From Chloroflexota bacterium (lineage in GTDB: Bacteria > Chloroflexota > Anaerolineae > Aggregatilineales > J027), in assembly GCA_022616515.1 (NCBI GenBank), contig JAKEEQ010000253.1:1-36978 (forward strand): a DNA stretch of 36,978 nt, read 5' to 3'. This document shows positions 22,961 through 31,867 of the stretch, piece by piece. The first letter of the stretch is position 1. Every line of letters starts with the position of its first letter. The notes beneath the pieces are model-generated. The model was given only the letters and a program-made list of their open reading frames with translations, searched no databases and was not told where the DNA came from. A program made the translations under genes and the position numbers.

Positions 22961-25490
22961 AGACCATTCCCCCTAAGGTTGGTTTCAAGCTGCGTGACGC
23001 AATGGGCAGGACAACATAAAACGTTGCCCCTTCATCCGGTGCGCTCTCCAACCACAATCGTCCACCATGCGCTTCGGCCAGTTTGCGGCTGATGGGCATA
23101 CCCAGTCCGGTCCCTTCCCCCTGACGAATCCCGCTCTCGGTCTGGGTAAACACCTCAAAGACCGCCGCGTGATCTTCCGACGCAATACCCGGTCCGGTAT
23201 CACTGACGGTGATCAACACCTCATCCTCATCCGCCGTCGCACGTACGACGATTTCCCCCTCTTCGGTGAACTTGCAGGCATTAGCGACGACGTTGTACAC
23301 AATCTGGCGGATGCGCCGCCGGTCCCCCCGGACACGCGGCAGATCACGGTCGATAACACTCCTGATATCAACTGGCTTATCCTTGAGGAGCGTGTTGCCT
23401 GTCTGTACTATCGACAACAACTCGGCTTTTAGATCAATATCATCTTCAACGAACAACCGCAGCGTACCCGACTCGATCTTCGATATATCCAGCACATCAT
23501 TAATCAGGGCCAGCAGGTGCTTACCATTGTTAAAAGCCTTGCGCAGCGTTTCTTCCTGCTTCGGGTTGACCTCACCAAACATGCCATCGGCGACAAAGCG
23601 CGTAAAATTCAGGATGCCATTCAGCGGGGTGCGCAGTTCGTGCGACATGGTTGCCAGAAAATAGGACTTGGCTTGATTGGCAGTCTCGGCTTCTTTCCGC
23701 GCTTCCTGTAATTCTGAAAAAAGTTGTGCATTGCGCACCGCGATGGCAATCTGCTCGGCCAGCGAGGTCAGCACACGCAGGTCTTCTTGGCGAAAATAGC
23801 CCGCCTGACTTGACTGCAAATCCAGCACACCGATGATTCGCTTACCGATTTTCATGGGCAGTGCTATCTCGGAGGCCGTATCGGGCAGCAGTTCCGAGTA
23901 GTAATAATCCGGCGATTCCCTGACATCATTTGCCAGTACCAGTTCACCACTGCGGGCGGCGCAGGCGGCAATGCCCTGTTTATCCACATCAAAGATCACG
24001 CCAGTGGCCCGCTTCTCGGTACACGCTTTCAAATGCAGGGTCCGCGTTTCAGGCTCATAAAGAAATACCGACACGTGATACAGACCAAAGCCATCCCGTG
24101 TGCTTTCGGCAAGGCCCGGCAGGAGATCGTTTAAATCAAGGACGCTGACCGCCTGCTTGGAGACATTGGCGGCAATTTCGAGATCGCGTGTGCGGGCTGA
24201 CACCCGCTCTTCGAGATTGTTAATCAGTTCTTTCAACTGGTCGGCCATGCTGTTAAAAGCGTTTGCCAGCACCCCCACCTCATCCGTCGCGTCGACAACC
24301 ACGCGCTGGTCAAGCTGTCCACTGGCAATACGGTTGGCGGTGTGGGTAAGCTGGGTGATGGGCGAAGAAATCTGCCCGGACAGGATAAAGGCGACTGCCA
24401 GAATAGTCACCGTAATCACTACGCCGATGCCCACCAGCGTCACCAGCAAATCATTGGCAGGCTGCACCACCTCAGAAAATTCTTTCTCGACTACCAGCGC
24501 CCAGACAATCCCCTCTGGATTTTCCTCCGACGACGGCAGCACTTCAACAGGCGTCCATGCGCTCAGCACACGCACGTCGCGGTATCCGTCAATGACCTGT
24601 GTGTCAACATGCCGGTTGATAGCCAGGCGGGTAGCAACGGTATTGACTTGAATACCCGGATTCAAAATGGTCGTATCAACACCCAGTTCTTCCACGAAAC
24701 GCGATTCGCTGCGAAACATCAGGTCGTTGCCCACGATATATGACTCGCCAGTTTCGCCCAGCCCACCCGTCCCGGCCAGAATATCCCCAATTGACGCAGA
24801 TGGTACTTCAATCACCAGCACGCCTAACAGCCTGTCGTTGAAAAGGATAGGTGCGGTGAAAAACATGACAGGCTCGCCCGCCGGTTCATAGTATATCAGG
24901 TCCGTCACGCTGATATTACGTGTCGCAACAGTTCGTCTGAAGGCATCGGAAAGGGCGGTATGGCGGTATGGTCCGGTTAACAGGCTCGTCATAAACTCGT
25001 TGTTTTTGGCAACTGAATAGAGGACATCACCATTGTCTTCTACGAGCAGCAGATCAGAATATCCATACAGGTTGACGGTATCCCGGTAAAAATCATGGAA
25101 GCGGTTGTGTGAGGTAGTATAAATAGATTGGTCGCCAGCATCGACGAGGTCCGGGTGGGCAGCATAGGCTTGCTGGATACCACTCATTGAATCGCTGCGC
25201 GAATTCCCATATACCACATCGCGATTATTGACGGCATTGGTGAACGCACGAATGGACGTTGAAACGGTGGGGTTTTCAGCAATGATACCCACATTCCGCC
25301 GGTGGGCATCCAGCCAGAATTGAATCTGAGCCAGCCGCGTCTCGCGCAGGGCCTCAATTCCAGCGAATGCTTCACTTTCCAGTGCGTTGCGCGACGTAAT
25401 AAATGAAATACTGCCAATCAGCACGGTACTCAGGAGTGTAATCGCCAGGAAAGCTATCAATAATTTGGAGCGAATACTCGGTGTAAACAT
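22950..25490 (-). CDS. Membrane sensor histidine kinase (Cache-HAMP-GAF-HisKA-HATPase)
   Basis: 846 residues. TM1 is about 10-31. A large extracytoplasmic double-Cache-like sensor spans about 32-345, and TM2 is about 347-370. The HAMP linker is about 371-425 and a GAF domain covers about 440-592. In the HisKA domain SHELRTPLNG puts the phosphorylated residue at His617. The HATPase domain has NVVANACKF, DTGPGI and GTGLGMPISRKLAEAHGG. No receiver is fused, but two receiver-only genes follow with overlaps. The upstream solute-binding protein gene suggests that the Cache domain, the binding protein, or both sense a small molecule. Confidence 0.94.
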   Translation of the reverse strand: MFTPSIRSKLLIAFLAITLLSTVLIGSISFITSRNALESEAFAGIEALRETRLAQIQFWLDAHRRNVGIIAENPTVSTSIRAFTNAVNNRDVVYGNSRSDSMSGIQQAYAAHPDLVDAGDQSIYTTSHNRFHDFYRDTVNLYGYSDLLLVEDNGDVLYSVAKNNEFMTSLLTGPYRHTALSDAFRRTVATRNISVTDLIYYEPAGEPVMFFTAPILFNDRLLGVLVIEVPSASIGDILAGTGGLGETGESYIVGNDLMFRSESRFVEELGVDTTILNPGIQVNTVATRLAINRHVDTQVIDGYRDVRVLSAWTPVEVLPSSEENPEGIVWALVVEKEFSEVVQPANDLLVTLVGIGVVITVTILAVAFILSGQISSPITQLTHTANRIASGQLDQRVVVDATDEVGVLANAFNSMADQLKELINNLEERVSARTRDLEIAANVSKQAVSVLDLNDLLPGLAESTRDGFGLYHVSVFLYEPETRTLHLKACTEKRATGVIFDVDKQGIAACAARSGELVLANDVRESPDYYYSELLPDTASEIALPMKIGKRIIGVLDLQSSQAGYFRQEDLRVLTSLAEQIAIAVRNAQLFSELQEARKEAETANQAKSYFLATMSHELRTPLNGILNFTRFVADGMFGEVNPKQEETLRKAFNNGKHLLALINDVLDISKIESGTLRLFVEDDIDLKAELLSIVQTGNTLLKDKPVDIRSVIDRDLPRVRGDRRRIRQIVYNVVANACKFTEEGEIVVRATADEDEVLITVSDTGPGIASEDHAAVFEVFTQTESGIRQGEGTGLGMPISRKLAEAHGGRLWLESAPDEGATFYVVLPIASRSLKPTLGGMVYGG

Positions 25491-25506
25491 TATTTTGATT
25501 CCATTG

Positions 25507-25529
25507 CGGGGAGACTGCGCATCTCCCCG
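25507..25529. other. Stem-loop between solute-binding and kinase genes
   Basis: CGGGGAGA-CTGCGCA-TCTCCCCG is a perfect 8-bp stem in the 54-base gap between the two genes. No T run follows in the direction of transcription. It is better read as an mRNA-stabilising or partial attenuating hairpin, which would let the binding protein be made in excess over the kinase. Confidence 0.6.
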
Positions 25530-25544
25530 GCCACGTCACGAAAT

Positions 25545-26924
25545 CTAACCGGACATCAGGGCTTCGGCCTGTGCCTGATAGTCATCCAGAATTTCAGAAA
25601 TGGGACGATCTGTGCTAAGGATTTCGGTAAACATTTCGTTCCACAGAGCGGTGACTTCTACGAAATTCGTCGACCATGATGGCAATGTGCGAACATCCCC
25701 GTTGAGCAGTTCGTCGATAAATACATCATATACCCTGGCATCAAATGGTGCATCATCCAGATCACGTCCGAGAAATTCGGTGTAGTAGGACGGCACGGAC
25801 GATGTATCGCCTTCCATGACGCGCTGGACGGCTTCAATGCCGGTAAAGGTCGTCGGCAAGCGCCCACCGACTCCAGTCCAGAATAGATTGCTCTGATTCT
25901 GGTCATCAATCATATATTTCAAAAACTCGGTGGCTTCCTCAGGATGTTCGCTGCTTGACAGTACACCATAAATCGGATTGCCGACTACAACATTGGCGCG
26001 ATTACCCCCCGGTGGCAGCGGCAGCGGCAGATAACGGCAGTCGAAACACCCACTACCTTCCGCCCAGAACGGATGCCATGAACCTGCGGTTTGCATGGCG
26101 GTAATGCCAGAAAATAGCTGACTGAAGACGAATGCCTCACTGCCCGCAAAGGTAATTTCCGGGTCGGTAAAAGCTGACATGCGGCGGAACCACTCGTAAA
26201 CCTGTATGCTGTTGGGGTGATTAAAGGACGGTGTATCACAGACCGGCATATTGCACAGCGGCGCGTCCACCTGATACAGATAGGGAGCCGCGCGGAACAG
26301 AGCGGCAGTCACAAAGTCAGTTGGCCCCAGAATCGAGTAGCCGTAAAACTCACCGGCACCGGCCTCGGTAATCACCCGTGCTGCCTCTTCTATCTGATCC
26401 CAGGTGGACAGGTCGATGGTATTGGGGTCGAGACCCGCTAGCAGGAACAAATCAGCGTTGATTTCAAGCGTAAATACCGCCGTGAAAACCGGCACACCAT
26501 ACAGCACTCCATCTCGTTCGACAGCGGTGGCGGTCGCCGGGATGATATTCTCATGAACATCCGGCGGAAGTTCAACCGGGATCAGATGACCCTGTTGCAC
26601 AAGCTGAGGCATGAAGGATTCGCCAACCGTGATGTCGGGGGCAGTACCCTCCTCGATAGCCGCTTGCAGTGCCTGAAATAGGTCGGTATCCCAGCCATGA
26701 TCCTCCCAGACGATTTCGATGTCGGGATGTTCGGCTTGCCAGCGAGCATCTAGCTCTCGCACGTAGTTGCAAAATTCCCAGGTCGAAGCAGGATCGATAA
26801 TACAACTCACGGTTCCCGGTTCGCCCCAGATGATGATGGTAGTTACCTCGTCATCCTGCGCACCACTTGCCTGTGCGTTGAAGATGAGAGCCAGCAAGAT
26901 AACCAGCAAAAGAATGTATTTCAT
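25545..26924 (-). CDS. Extracellular solute-binding protein (ABC sugar-binding, family 1 type)
   Basis: 459 residues from the ATG at 26924. The signal peptide is about 1-22 (KYILLLVILLALIFNAQASGA). The mature protein has the family 1 pattern: TIIIWGEPG at the start, ELDARWQAEHPDIEIVWEDHGWDTDLFQALQAAIEEGTAPDI, then TAVFTLEINADLFLLAGLDPN and STWDQIEEAARVITEAG. It lacks a lipobox cysteine, so it may be soluble rather than lipid-anchored. No permease or ATPase gene accompanies it; the next genes encode a histidine kinase and two receivers. A ligand-presenting role for the kinase is an inference. The ligand is probably a sugar, by family only. Confidence 0.9.
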   Translation of the reverse strand: MKYILLLVILLALIFNAQASGAQDDEVTTIIIWGEPGTVSCIIDPASTWEFCNYVRELDARWQAEHPDIEIVWEDHGWDTDLFQALQAAIEEGTAPDITVGESFMPQLVQQGHLIPVELPPDVHENIIPATATAVERDGVLYGVPVFTAVFTLEINADLFLLAGLDPNTIDLSTWDQIEEAARVITEAGAGEFYGYSILGPTDFVTAALFRAAPYLYQVDAPLCNMPVCDTPSFNHPNSIQVYEWFRRMSAFTDPEITFAGSEAFVFSQLFSGITAMQTAGSWHPFWAEGSGCFDCRYLPLPLPPGGNRANVVVGNPIYGVLSSSEHPEEATEFLKYMIDDQNQSNLFWTGVGGRLPTTFTGIEAVQRVMEGDTSSVPSYYTEFLGRDLDDAPFDARVYDVFIDELLNGDVRTLPSWSTNFVEVTALWNEMFTEILSTDRPISEILDDYQAQAEALMSG

Positions 26925-27260
26925 CAAATTGTCCTATTTTTAGATCGTACTCTCCTTAAATTGTAATAGCGGTCTAACAGCAAATCCACTTTTGTTAAGG
27001 ATTCTTTAGCTAAATTGTCTATTTAAGATCAGTGAAAAAACAAATTACTGGCACATGAACAGGTGTCTGGCAGGAAAACGGTTCTGCCAGACAAGCATGG
27101 TAGTAGAGCTTTGACTGATCAGGTGCTTTATCTGGCGGATGGGATGTATCCCGTCCCTACGATTAGAATTCTTGATAATACGGTTTCGTAGGGACAGCAT
27201 ACATGCTGTCCGTGAAAAACAAATCCATCATCAGTCAATATGTCATCGCCACCATCGTTC
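26925..27260. other. Intergenic region with 10-bp hairpin and repeat pair
   Basis: This stretch separates rlmB from the solute-binding protein operon. It contains TGTCTGGCAG/CTGCCAGACA (27064-27073 with 27084-27093), a perfect 10-bp stem with a 10-base loop, about 140 bases upstream of the binding-protein start. It also contains a palindromic repeat pair, listed separately. I see no T run beside the hairpin, so a leader structure is as likely as a terminator. Confidence 0.5.
27134..27212. repeat. Facing pair of GTAGGGAC palindromes
   Basis: The left copy is GGATGGGAT-GT-ATCCCGTCCCTACG (one G-U pair, ending at 27161). The right copy is CGTAGGGACAGCAT-AC-ATGCTGTCCG (27187-27212, perfect). The CTACG and CGTAG ends face each other across 25 bases. 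Confidence 0.82.
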
Positions 27261-28022
27261 TTAGATTTTACGCCAGCCTTGCCAGCCTCGCGCCTGCCAT
27301 GCCGCGTATAACGAAATGGCTCCTGACGTGGCAACATTCAGGCTGCCCACCGAACCGCGCATCGGCAGTGTCACAATCATGTCACACGAATCGCGGACCA
27401 GACGGCGCATGCCCTCACCTTCACTGCCCAGCACCAGCGCCAGACTCATGTTCAAGTCAATCTTGTCGATGGGTTCGAGGCCGGGACCAATATCCAATCC
27501 AACCATCCAGACCTCTTGCTCTTTAAGACTCTTCATGGTGGTGTTGAGATTGGTAACCTGCGCAATATTGAGGTGCTCGGTTGCGCCGGATGCCGCTGCG
27601 GCCACCGCAGGCGTGACACCTACCCCGCGCCGTGTCTGCAAAATAACGCCATGAATGCCGACCGAATCGGCTACCCGCAGCAGCACACCGACATTTTGCG
27701 GATCTTTCAGCAAATCCAAGATCAGCAGGAACGGTTTCTCGCTGCGTGTTTGGGCAAGTGCCAGCATATCCTCCACCTCGACGTAAGGATAATCGCCTGT
27801 GCGCAAGACCACACCCTGATGATTGCCCTCAAAGGACAGATCATCAATCACGCGGCGGGGCACACGACGCAGTTCAACATTCTGCCGGTTGGCTTCGGTG
27901 ACAATATCCCGAATAATGTCCTTGTCTTCGACGCCATCCGCCATCAGGATTTGCTCAAATTTGCGACGTCCGGCCCTGAGTGCTTCAAGGACGGGCCAGC
28001 GTCCATACAAAAAATCTGTCAT
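27261..28022 (-). CDS. rlmB: 23S rRNA (guanosine-2'-O)-methyltransferase RlmB-type, SpoU family
   Basis: 253 residues from the ATG at 28022 (MTDFLYGRWPVLEAL), which has GGAGC upstream. In-frame sequence further upstream runs into a palindromic repeat and is not part of the gene. An N-terminal substrate-binding domain is followed by the knotted SPOUT domain. Its three motifs are visible: LDLLKDPQNVGVLLRVAD, LVLGSEGEGMRRLV, and VTLPMRGSVGSLNVATSGAISLY, including the Asn-Val-Ala/Ser region that forms the SAM-binding knot. RlmB methylates G2251 of 23S rRNA. The closely related tRNA Gm18 enzyme is less likely given the N-terminal domain and the placement next to cysS, a common pairing. Confidence 0.9.
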   Translation of the reverse strand: MTDFLYGRWPVLEALRAGRRKFEQILMADGVEDKDIIRDIVTEANRQNVELRRVPRRVIDDLSFEGNHQGVVLRTGDYPYVEVEDMLALAQTRSEKPFLLILDLLKDPQNVGVLLRVADSVGIHGVILQTRRGVGVTPAVAAAASGATEHLNIAQVTNLNTTMKSLKEQEVWMVGLDIGPGLEPIDKIDLNMSLALVLGSEGEGMRRLVRDSCDMIVTLPMRGSVGSLNVATSGAISLYAAWQARGWQGWRKI

Positions 28023-28100
28023 ATGTGCTCCATTATTTGCAATTTCGTGACCATAGCGGACTCCCGTCGTTTCGTGGAACGGTGTTTGGGCAATTTGTAG

Positions 28101-28165
28101 TGGACGCCCAACGGGGCGTCCCAACGATTAAATCCGTTTGTCGAAGGGATGGGATACATCTCGTC
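28101..28165. repeat. Facing pair of GTAGGGAC palindromes, right copy decayed
   Basis: The left copy is TGGACGCCC-AACG-GGGCGTCCCAACGATT (CTACG mutated to CAACG). The right copy is TCGAAGGGATGGGATACATCTCGTC (28141-28165), a degenerate relative of the GGGAT-stem class. The pair sits between rlmB and cysS. Confidence 0.72.
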
Positions 28166-28198
28166 AGTGTCACCAGAATATTTCACGCCAATTCTTCC

Positions 28199-29656
28199 TT
28201 AAAACACCTTCCAGAACGTTGAACGGTCAGGGCGGTCTTCCAATGTCACGCCGCGCTCGGATAAGTAATCGCGGATGCGGTCACTGGTCTGGAAATCCTT
28301 CTCCTGACGCGCCCGTGAACGCAGTTCAATCAACAGGCGAATGAGATCCGCTTCACGCTCCGGGTCGTAATTGACCGTATGCTCCGGCACGACTCCGAGG
28401 ATGTTTGTCCCAAGCTCGGTATACGTTTCGTCAATTCTGCGGAGCACTGCCGCTCCGACCTCCTGCTGCCCGTTGAGCAGGCTGTTCACGTCACGAGTCA
28501 GGTCGTGCAGGGATGCTAATGCAGCGGGTGCATTGAAATCGTCATCCATTGCCTCCACGAAGTCATCGCGAGTTCTGTCCAGAATGTCGTAGATCGCGTT
28601 ACCTGCTTCACCTTCCGGTGCGGCCAGCATCAATTCGCGGGTGAGATGAACGGCGGTGGCTATCCGTGTCCAGCCATTGCTGGCGGCTTCAATCGCTTCC
28701 TCACTGTAGTTGGTCGGATTGCGATAATTGCTGCTGGCGATAAAAGTGCGAATCACATGCGGCGAGTATTTTGCCAGCGCATCCTTGATCGTTACAAAAT
28801 TGTCGAGGCTCTTCGACATCTTCACCGGAACCCCAAATTCATCCGGGACCATCAAGCTGCCTACCAGAATCCAGTAGTTGGCAAATGGCTGCTCATTGGC
28901 GGCTTCGCTCTGCGCAATTTCGCACTCGTTATGCGGGAAGATGTTGTCGATACCGCCGCCGTGAATATCAAAATGCGGCCCCAGATATTTGCCTGCCATT
29001 GCCGAACATTCGATGTGCCAGCCCGGAAAGCCAACACCCCACGGGCTGTCCCAGCGTAAAATATGTTCTGGCTCGGCTCTCTTCCACAGCGCGAAATCGG
29101 CGGGATGGCGTTTTTCTTCGCGCACGGCTTCGCGAGTCCCAACGTCCTGATCCTCAACGCGGCGATTGGACAGCTTGCCGTAATCGTCCCAGGCCAGCAC
29201 ATCAAAATAAACGCTGCCATCGACCTCATAGGCATAACCTTTGTCGATGAGGGTTTGTGTCATCTTGATCTGTTCGGGCACGTGAGCGCTGGCCCGCGGA
29301 CTGATGTCCGGGCGCTGTATGCCAAGCGCGTCCATATCCTCAAAATAATGGCGCGTATAATGTTCAACAATCTGCATAGGACCTGCGGCAAGCTGCCGGG
29401 CCTTCTTCAGAATGCGGTCCTCCCCGGTATCCAGCAAGTGCCCTACGTCGGTGATGTTCTGCACATACAGCACATCATAACCCCTCCAGCGCAGATATTT
29501 ATTGATGATGTCGAAATTGATGTAGGTTTTGGCGTGACCGAGATGGGCATAATCCTGCACAGTGGGGCCACACACATACATATTGACTTTACCTTCAACC
29601 AGCGGCACAAAATCTTGTTTTTCGCGGTGTAAAACGTTATATATCTGTAGAGCCAT
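28199..29656 (-). CDS. cysS: Cysteine-tRNA ligase
   Basis: 485 residues, the usual length for class I cysteinyl-tRNA synthetase. It charges tRNA-Cys in the cytosol. Signature elements are [19 protein letters not shown] with the HIGH-type motif HLGH (38-41) and KMSKS at 278-282. The catalytic zinc ligands are likely Cys29, Cys216, His241 and Glu245 (WHIEC, PHNECE). The C-terminal anticodon-binding region (about 380-485) is complete and ends [14 protein letters not shown]. The start at 29656 has GGAAAG upstream. It precedes rlmB on the same strand, separated by a repeat pair, and is divergent from the Ig/SH3b lipoprotein gene. Confidence 0.97.
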   Translation of the reverse strand: MALQIYNVLHREKQDFVPLVEGKVNMYVCGPTVQDYAHLGHAKTYINFDIINKYLRWRGYDVLYVQNITDVGHLLDTGEDRILKKARQLAAGPMQIVEHYTRHYFEDMDALGIQRPDISPRASAHVPEQIKMTQTLIDKGYAYEVDGSVYFDVLAWDDYGKLSNRRVEDQDVGTREAVREEKRHPADFALWKRAEPEHILRWDSPWGVGFPGWHIECSAMAGKYLGPHFDIHGGGIDNIFPHNECEIAQSEAANEQPFANYWILVGSLMVPDEFGVPVKMSKSLDNFVTIKDALAKYSPHVIRTFIASSNYRNPTNYSEEAIEAASNGWTRIATAVHLTRELMLAAPEGEAGNAIYDILDRTRDDFVEAMDDDFNAPAALASLHDLTRDVNSLLNGQQEVGAAVLRRIDETYTELGTNILGVVPEHTVNYDPEREADLIRLLIELRSRARQEKDFQTSDRIRDYLSERGVTLEDRPDRSTFWKVF

Positions 29657-29780
29657 TTCCCAACTTTCCTGTCAAACGATACAGCGTACGATGAATTATA
29701 CCAGACGACAAGCGTCCGAAAATCGTCAGCCCGGCATCAGCCAAGATGTGGTAAACTGCCAGCGTATTCTGGAGGACGTG

Positions 29781-30530
29781 ATGATACGGCGACTGTCGCT
29801 TGTCATACTCGCAATGCTGCTGGCAGGTTTAGCCTGTAACCTGACCAACGAAGAAAATGTACCCAGAGATAAACTGGTCACGGAGGAGCGCCCTGCGCTG
29901 GTGCTGCTGGCTCCCGCCAATCAGAATCGCTATCAGGCTGGCGCTACGGTCACGTTCCATGCGGTGGCCCGCGATATTGTGGATGGCGTGGCGCGTATTG
30001 AATTTATCGTCGACATCCCCGGCGACACACAGACCCTGATTGAAAACTCCTCCGACCCCGAAGGCGATGCCCAACTGGAAGCCATTCTGGAATGGATCGC
30101 TGTTGGCAATCAAACCTACATTGTCGAGGCGCGGGCCTACCGGGCTGATGGAACTCCCAGCAATACCGAGCAGATTATTATCGAGGTGGTTGATATGGAC
30201 GCCACGCCTGCCACCCCAACCGAAGTTGAGGAAGAGGACACGACCCCGGCGGATGCTCTGCAATTCGATTTACCGGATACCGGCGTGACGGGAACAATTA
30301 TGGCGGATGCTGTCCCGGTGCGACAGGGGCCAGACACGGCGCTCTACCCGATTGTGCTTGAACTCAACAGCGGCGACGAAGTACCGATTGCGGGGCGCAG
30401 CGTGGATGATCTGTGGTATGTCGTGGAGTTGGATGATGGCTACGGCTTTGTGCTGAAGTTGATGGTCCAGCCTAACGGCGATACATCGAGTCTGCCGCCG
30501 ATTGAGCCGCCGCCTCCACCGGAACAGTAA
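29781..30530 (+). CDS. Lipoprotein with Ig-like and SH3b domains
   Basis: 249 residues from the ATG at 29781, set by GGAGG five bases upstream. The signal sequence LVILAMLLAGLAC gives a lipobox with Cys19. An Ig-like beta domain follows (about 38-140: ALVLLAPANQNRYQAGATVTFHAVARD, VARIEFIVDI, YIVEARAYRADG). Then come a Thr/Glu/Pro linker and a bacterial SH3 domain (about 172-235: VPVRQGPDTALYPIVLELNSGDEV, DLWYVVELDDG, GFVLKLMV). The protein ends in a Pro-rich tail. It is exported, lipid-anchored and probably binds envelope polymers. The next gene starts two bases after its stop, so the two are coupled. Confidence 0.85.
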   Translation: MIRRLSLVILAMLLAGLACNLTNEENVPRDKLVTEERPALVLLAPANQNRYQAGATVTFHAVARDIVDGVARIEFIVDIPGDTQTLIENSSDPEGDAQLEAILEWIAVGNQTYIVEARAYRADGTPSNTEQIIIEVVDMDATPATPTEVEEEDTTPADALQFDLPDTGVTGTIMADAVPVRQGPDTALYPIVLELNSGDEVPIAGRSVDDLWYVVELDDGYGFVLKLMVQPNGDTSSLPPIEPPPPPEQ

Positions 30531-30532
30531 TC

Positions 30533-31606
30533 GTGAACCCGCTGGTGGCGCGTACCATCAAATGGATGGATGCGCCGTTCATATCCTCGATTTATACAGC
30601 GGTAGGCGTTCTGCTGGCGGTGATTGTTCTGACGCTTTTTGCGAATTCCTCAGCTATTGTTCGTGAATGGGTGATCTTGCTTGGCGGGATAATTGTGCTG
30701 ACGCCCACTTTTTTTGCCGTTACCGCCGCCCGTTTCACCGAGCAAACCATCCATGAAGGCTTTTATGACATGGTGGTTATGTCCATGACCGACCGCGAGA
30801 TTGTATTGGGCCATGTTTTGCTGACATTTTTGCACCGCCGCAATATTTTCGCCGCGATTATTGTGCTCTTACCGGCAATGGTCGTGGTGATTCCGCTGTA
30901 TGTTATCAAAGAGGCAACTGACGTTGAGGCCGGGATTCCCACCATGCTGGCGTCACTGGGCTTGATCGTTGGCGCGGGTGGATTGTACTTGCTGGCAGCG
31001 GTGGTCGGGGTGGCAGTATCGCTGCGATGGGGCAATCAAATGGCTGTTTTCACACTGGCGATTGTCGGCTATCTGGCCCTCAGTTTGCTGTGTGCATGGC
31101 TGGCAGTGTCCAGTTTTGAAGTGGTTGCCATGCGTCTAAACACTACGGGCAATGCGCCGTTTGGTCTGGTGGTGGGGAGTTTCTATTTCATTGTGTCAAT
31201 GCTCACCTGGGGTTACGATCACACAGTTATCAATGCCATGCGCGTTATGGCCGCCTTTGTCTCGATGACTCTGCTGGTGCTGGTTATTGGCGACAGACCA
31301 TTTGTCTGGATTGTTATTGGAGTTATGCTATTCAGCGGTTTTTTCCTGATGATAATGGATCGCGATCCATCGGATGGTATCTCGCCATCCAATCGGGCCG
31401 TCAGCGCACTTCCACAGTTGGGCGTGGTAGCACTAACGGTGACACTGCTGATCACGCACCTCAGTGATCCTCATGATCGGGATTATACCGTTTCTGTATT
31501 AGGTCTCACTGTAGTCATGCTGCTGCCATATTTTCTCGCAGTGGGGTTGATGGCACTGGCTGAGCGCTGGACCGAACGACCTGTCCAGCAGCATTACAAT
31601 AGCTGA
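30533..31606 (+). CDS. Multi-pass membrane protein, possibly ABC-2 permease-like
   Basis: 357 residues from a GTG codon immediately after the lipoprotein stop. About ten hydrophobic helices are visible (for example 14-36, 47-66, 107-127, 138-165, 172-193, 232-250, 322-345). The segment MSMTDREIVLGHVLLTFLHRRNIFA resembles the cytosolic elbow/loop of ABC-2-type permeases (S-R-E-I-V-L-G-K). No ATPase gene lies nearby, so this is only a suggestion. The C-terminus WTERPVQQHYNS is echoed in a relic 1.5 kb downstream. Confidence 0.7.
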   Translation: MNPLVARTIKWMDAPFISSIYTAVGVLLAVIVLTLFANSSAIVREWVILLGGIIVLTPTFFAVTAARFTEQTIHEGFYDMVVMSMTDREIVLGHVLLTFLHRRNIFAAIIVLLPAMVVVIPLYVIKEATDVEAGIPTMLASLGLIVGAGGLYLLAAVVGVAVSLRWGNQMAVFTLAIVGYLALSLLCAWLAVSSFEVVAMRLNTTGNAPFGLVVGSFYFIVSMLTWGYDHTVINAMRVMAAFVSMTLLVLVIGDRPFVWIVIGVMLFSGFFLMIMDRDPSDGISPSNRAVSALPQLGVVALTVTLLITHLSDPHDRDYTVSVLGLTVVMLLPYFLAVGLMALAERWTERPVQQHYNS

Positions 31607-31867
31607 ACGGTGTGGTCAAAAAACGCAACGGGCACTCGACATTCTCCCGACAAGACCTTTTAGCGGCGCGACATCAAACGACACAATCCTTCTTGCGTGC
31701 TCTCTTTGCTAGAACGTTCCTGTTGCCAACAATACCTTTTTGGGGGAATATGTAAGAAATCCCACTTTCTAGATGAGCAAGTTTGATAATGCCCTGAAAA
31801 AGAGTAGTTATTGAAGAAGAACATCCACACAAACCCTATGATGTCTCAGGATTTGGAGAATCAACGA
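31607..31867. other. Interval before the TolB-like gene; no feature seen
   Basis: About 260 bases, AT-richer than its surroundings, between the membrane gene and the propeller gene. I see no palindromic repeat, terminator or coding sequence in it. The first 30 bases or so resemble the sequence that follows the relic at 33107. Confidence 0.4.

Noticed and set aside
28023-28124. N-terminal extension of RlmB
   Set aside because: It would be translated from a palindromic repeat (GGACGCCCAACGGGGCGTCC). The family N-terminus starts at MTDFLYGRWPVLEAL with a ribosome binding site.
45-28165. CRISPR array made of the GTAGGGAC repeats
   Set aside because: Copies are scattered singly or in pairs over 28 kb, with no regular spacer array and no cas genes.
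31811-31867. TTG and early ATG starts for the TolB-like protein
   Set aside because: They lie before a good GGAG site and would bury the signal peptide behind a polar extension. The ATG at 31868 places it at the N-terminus.
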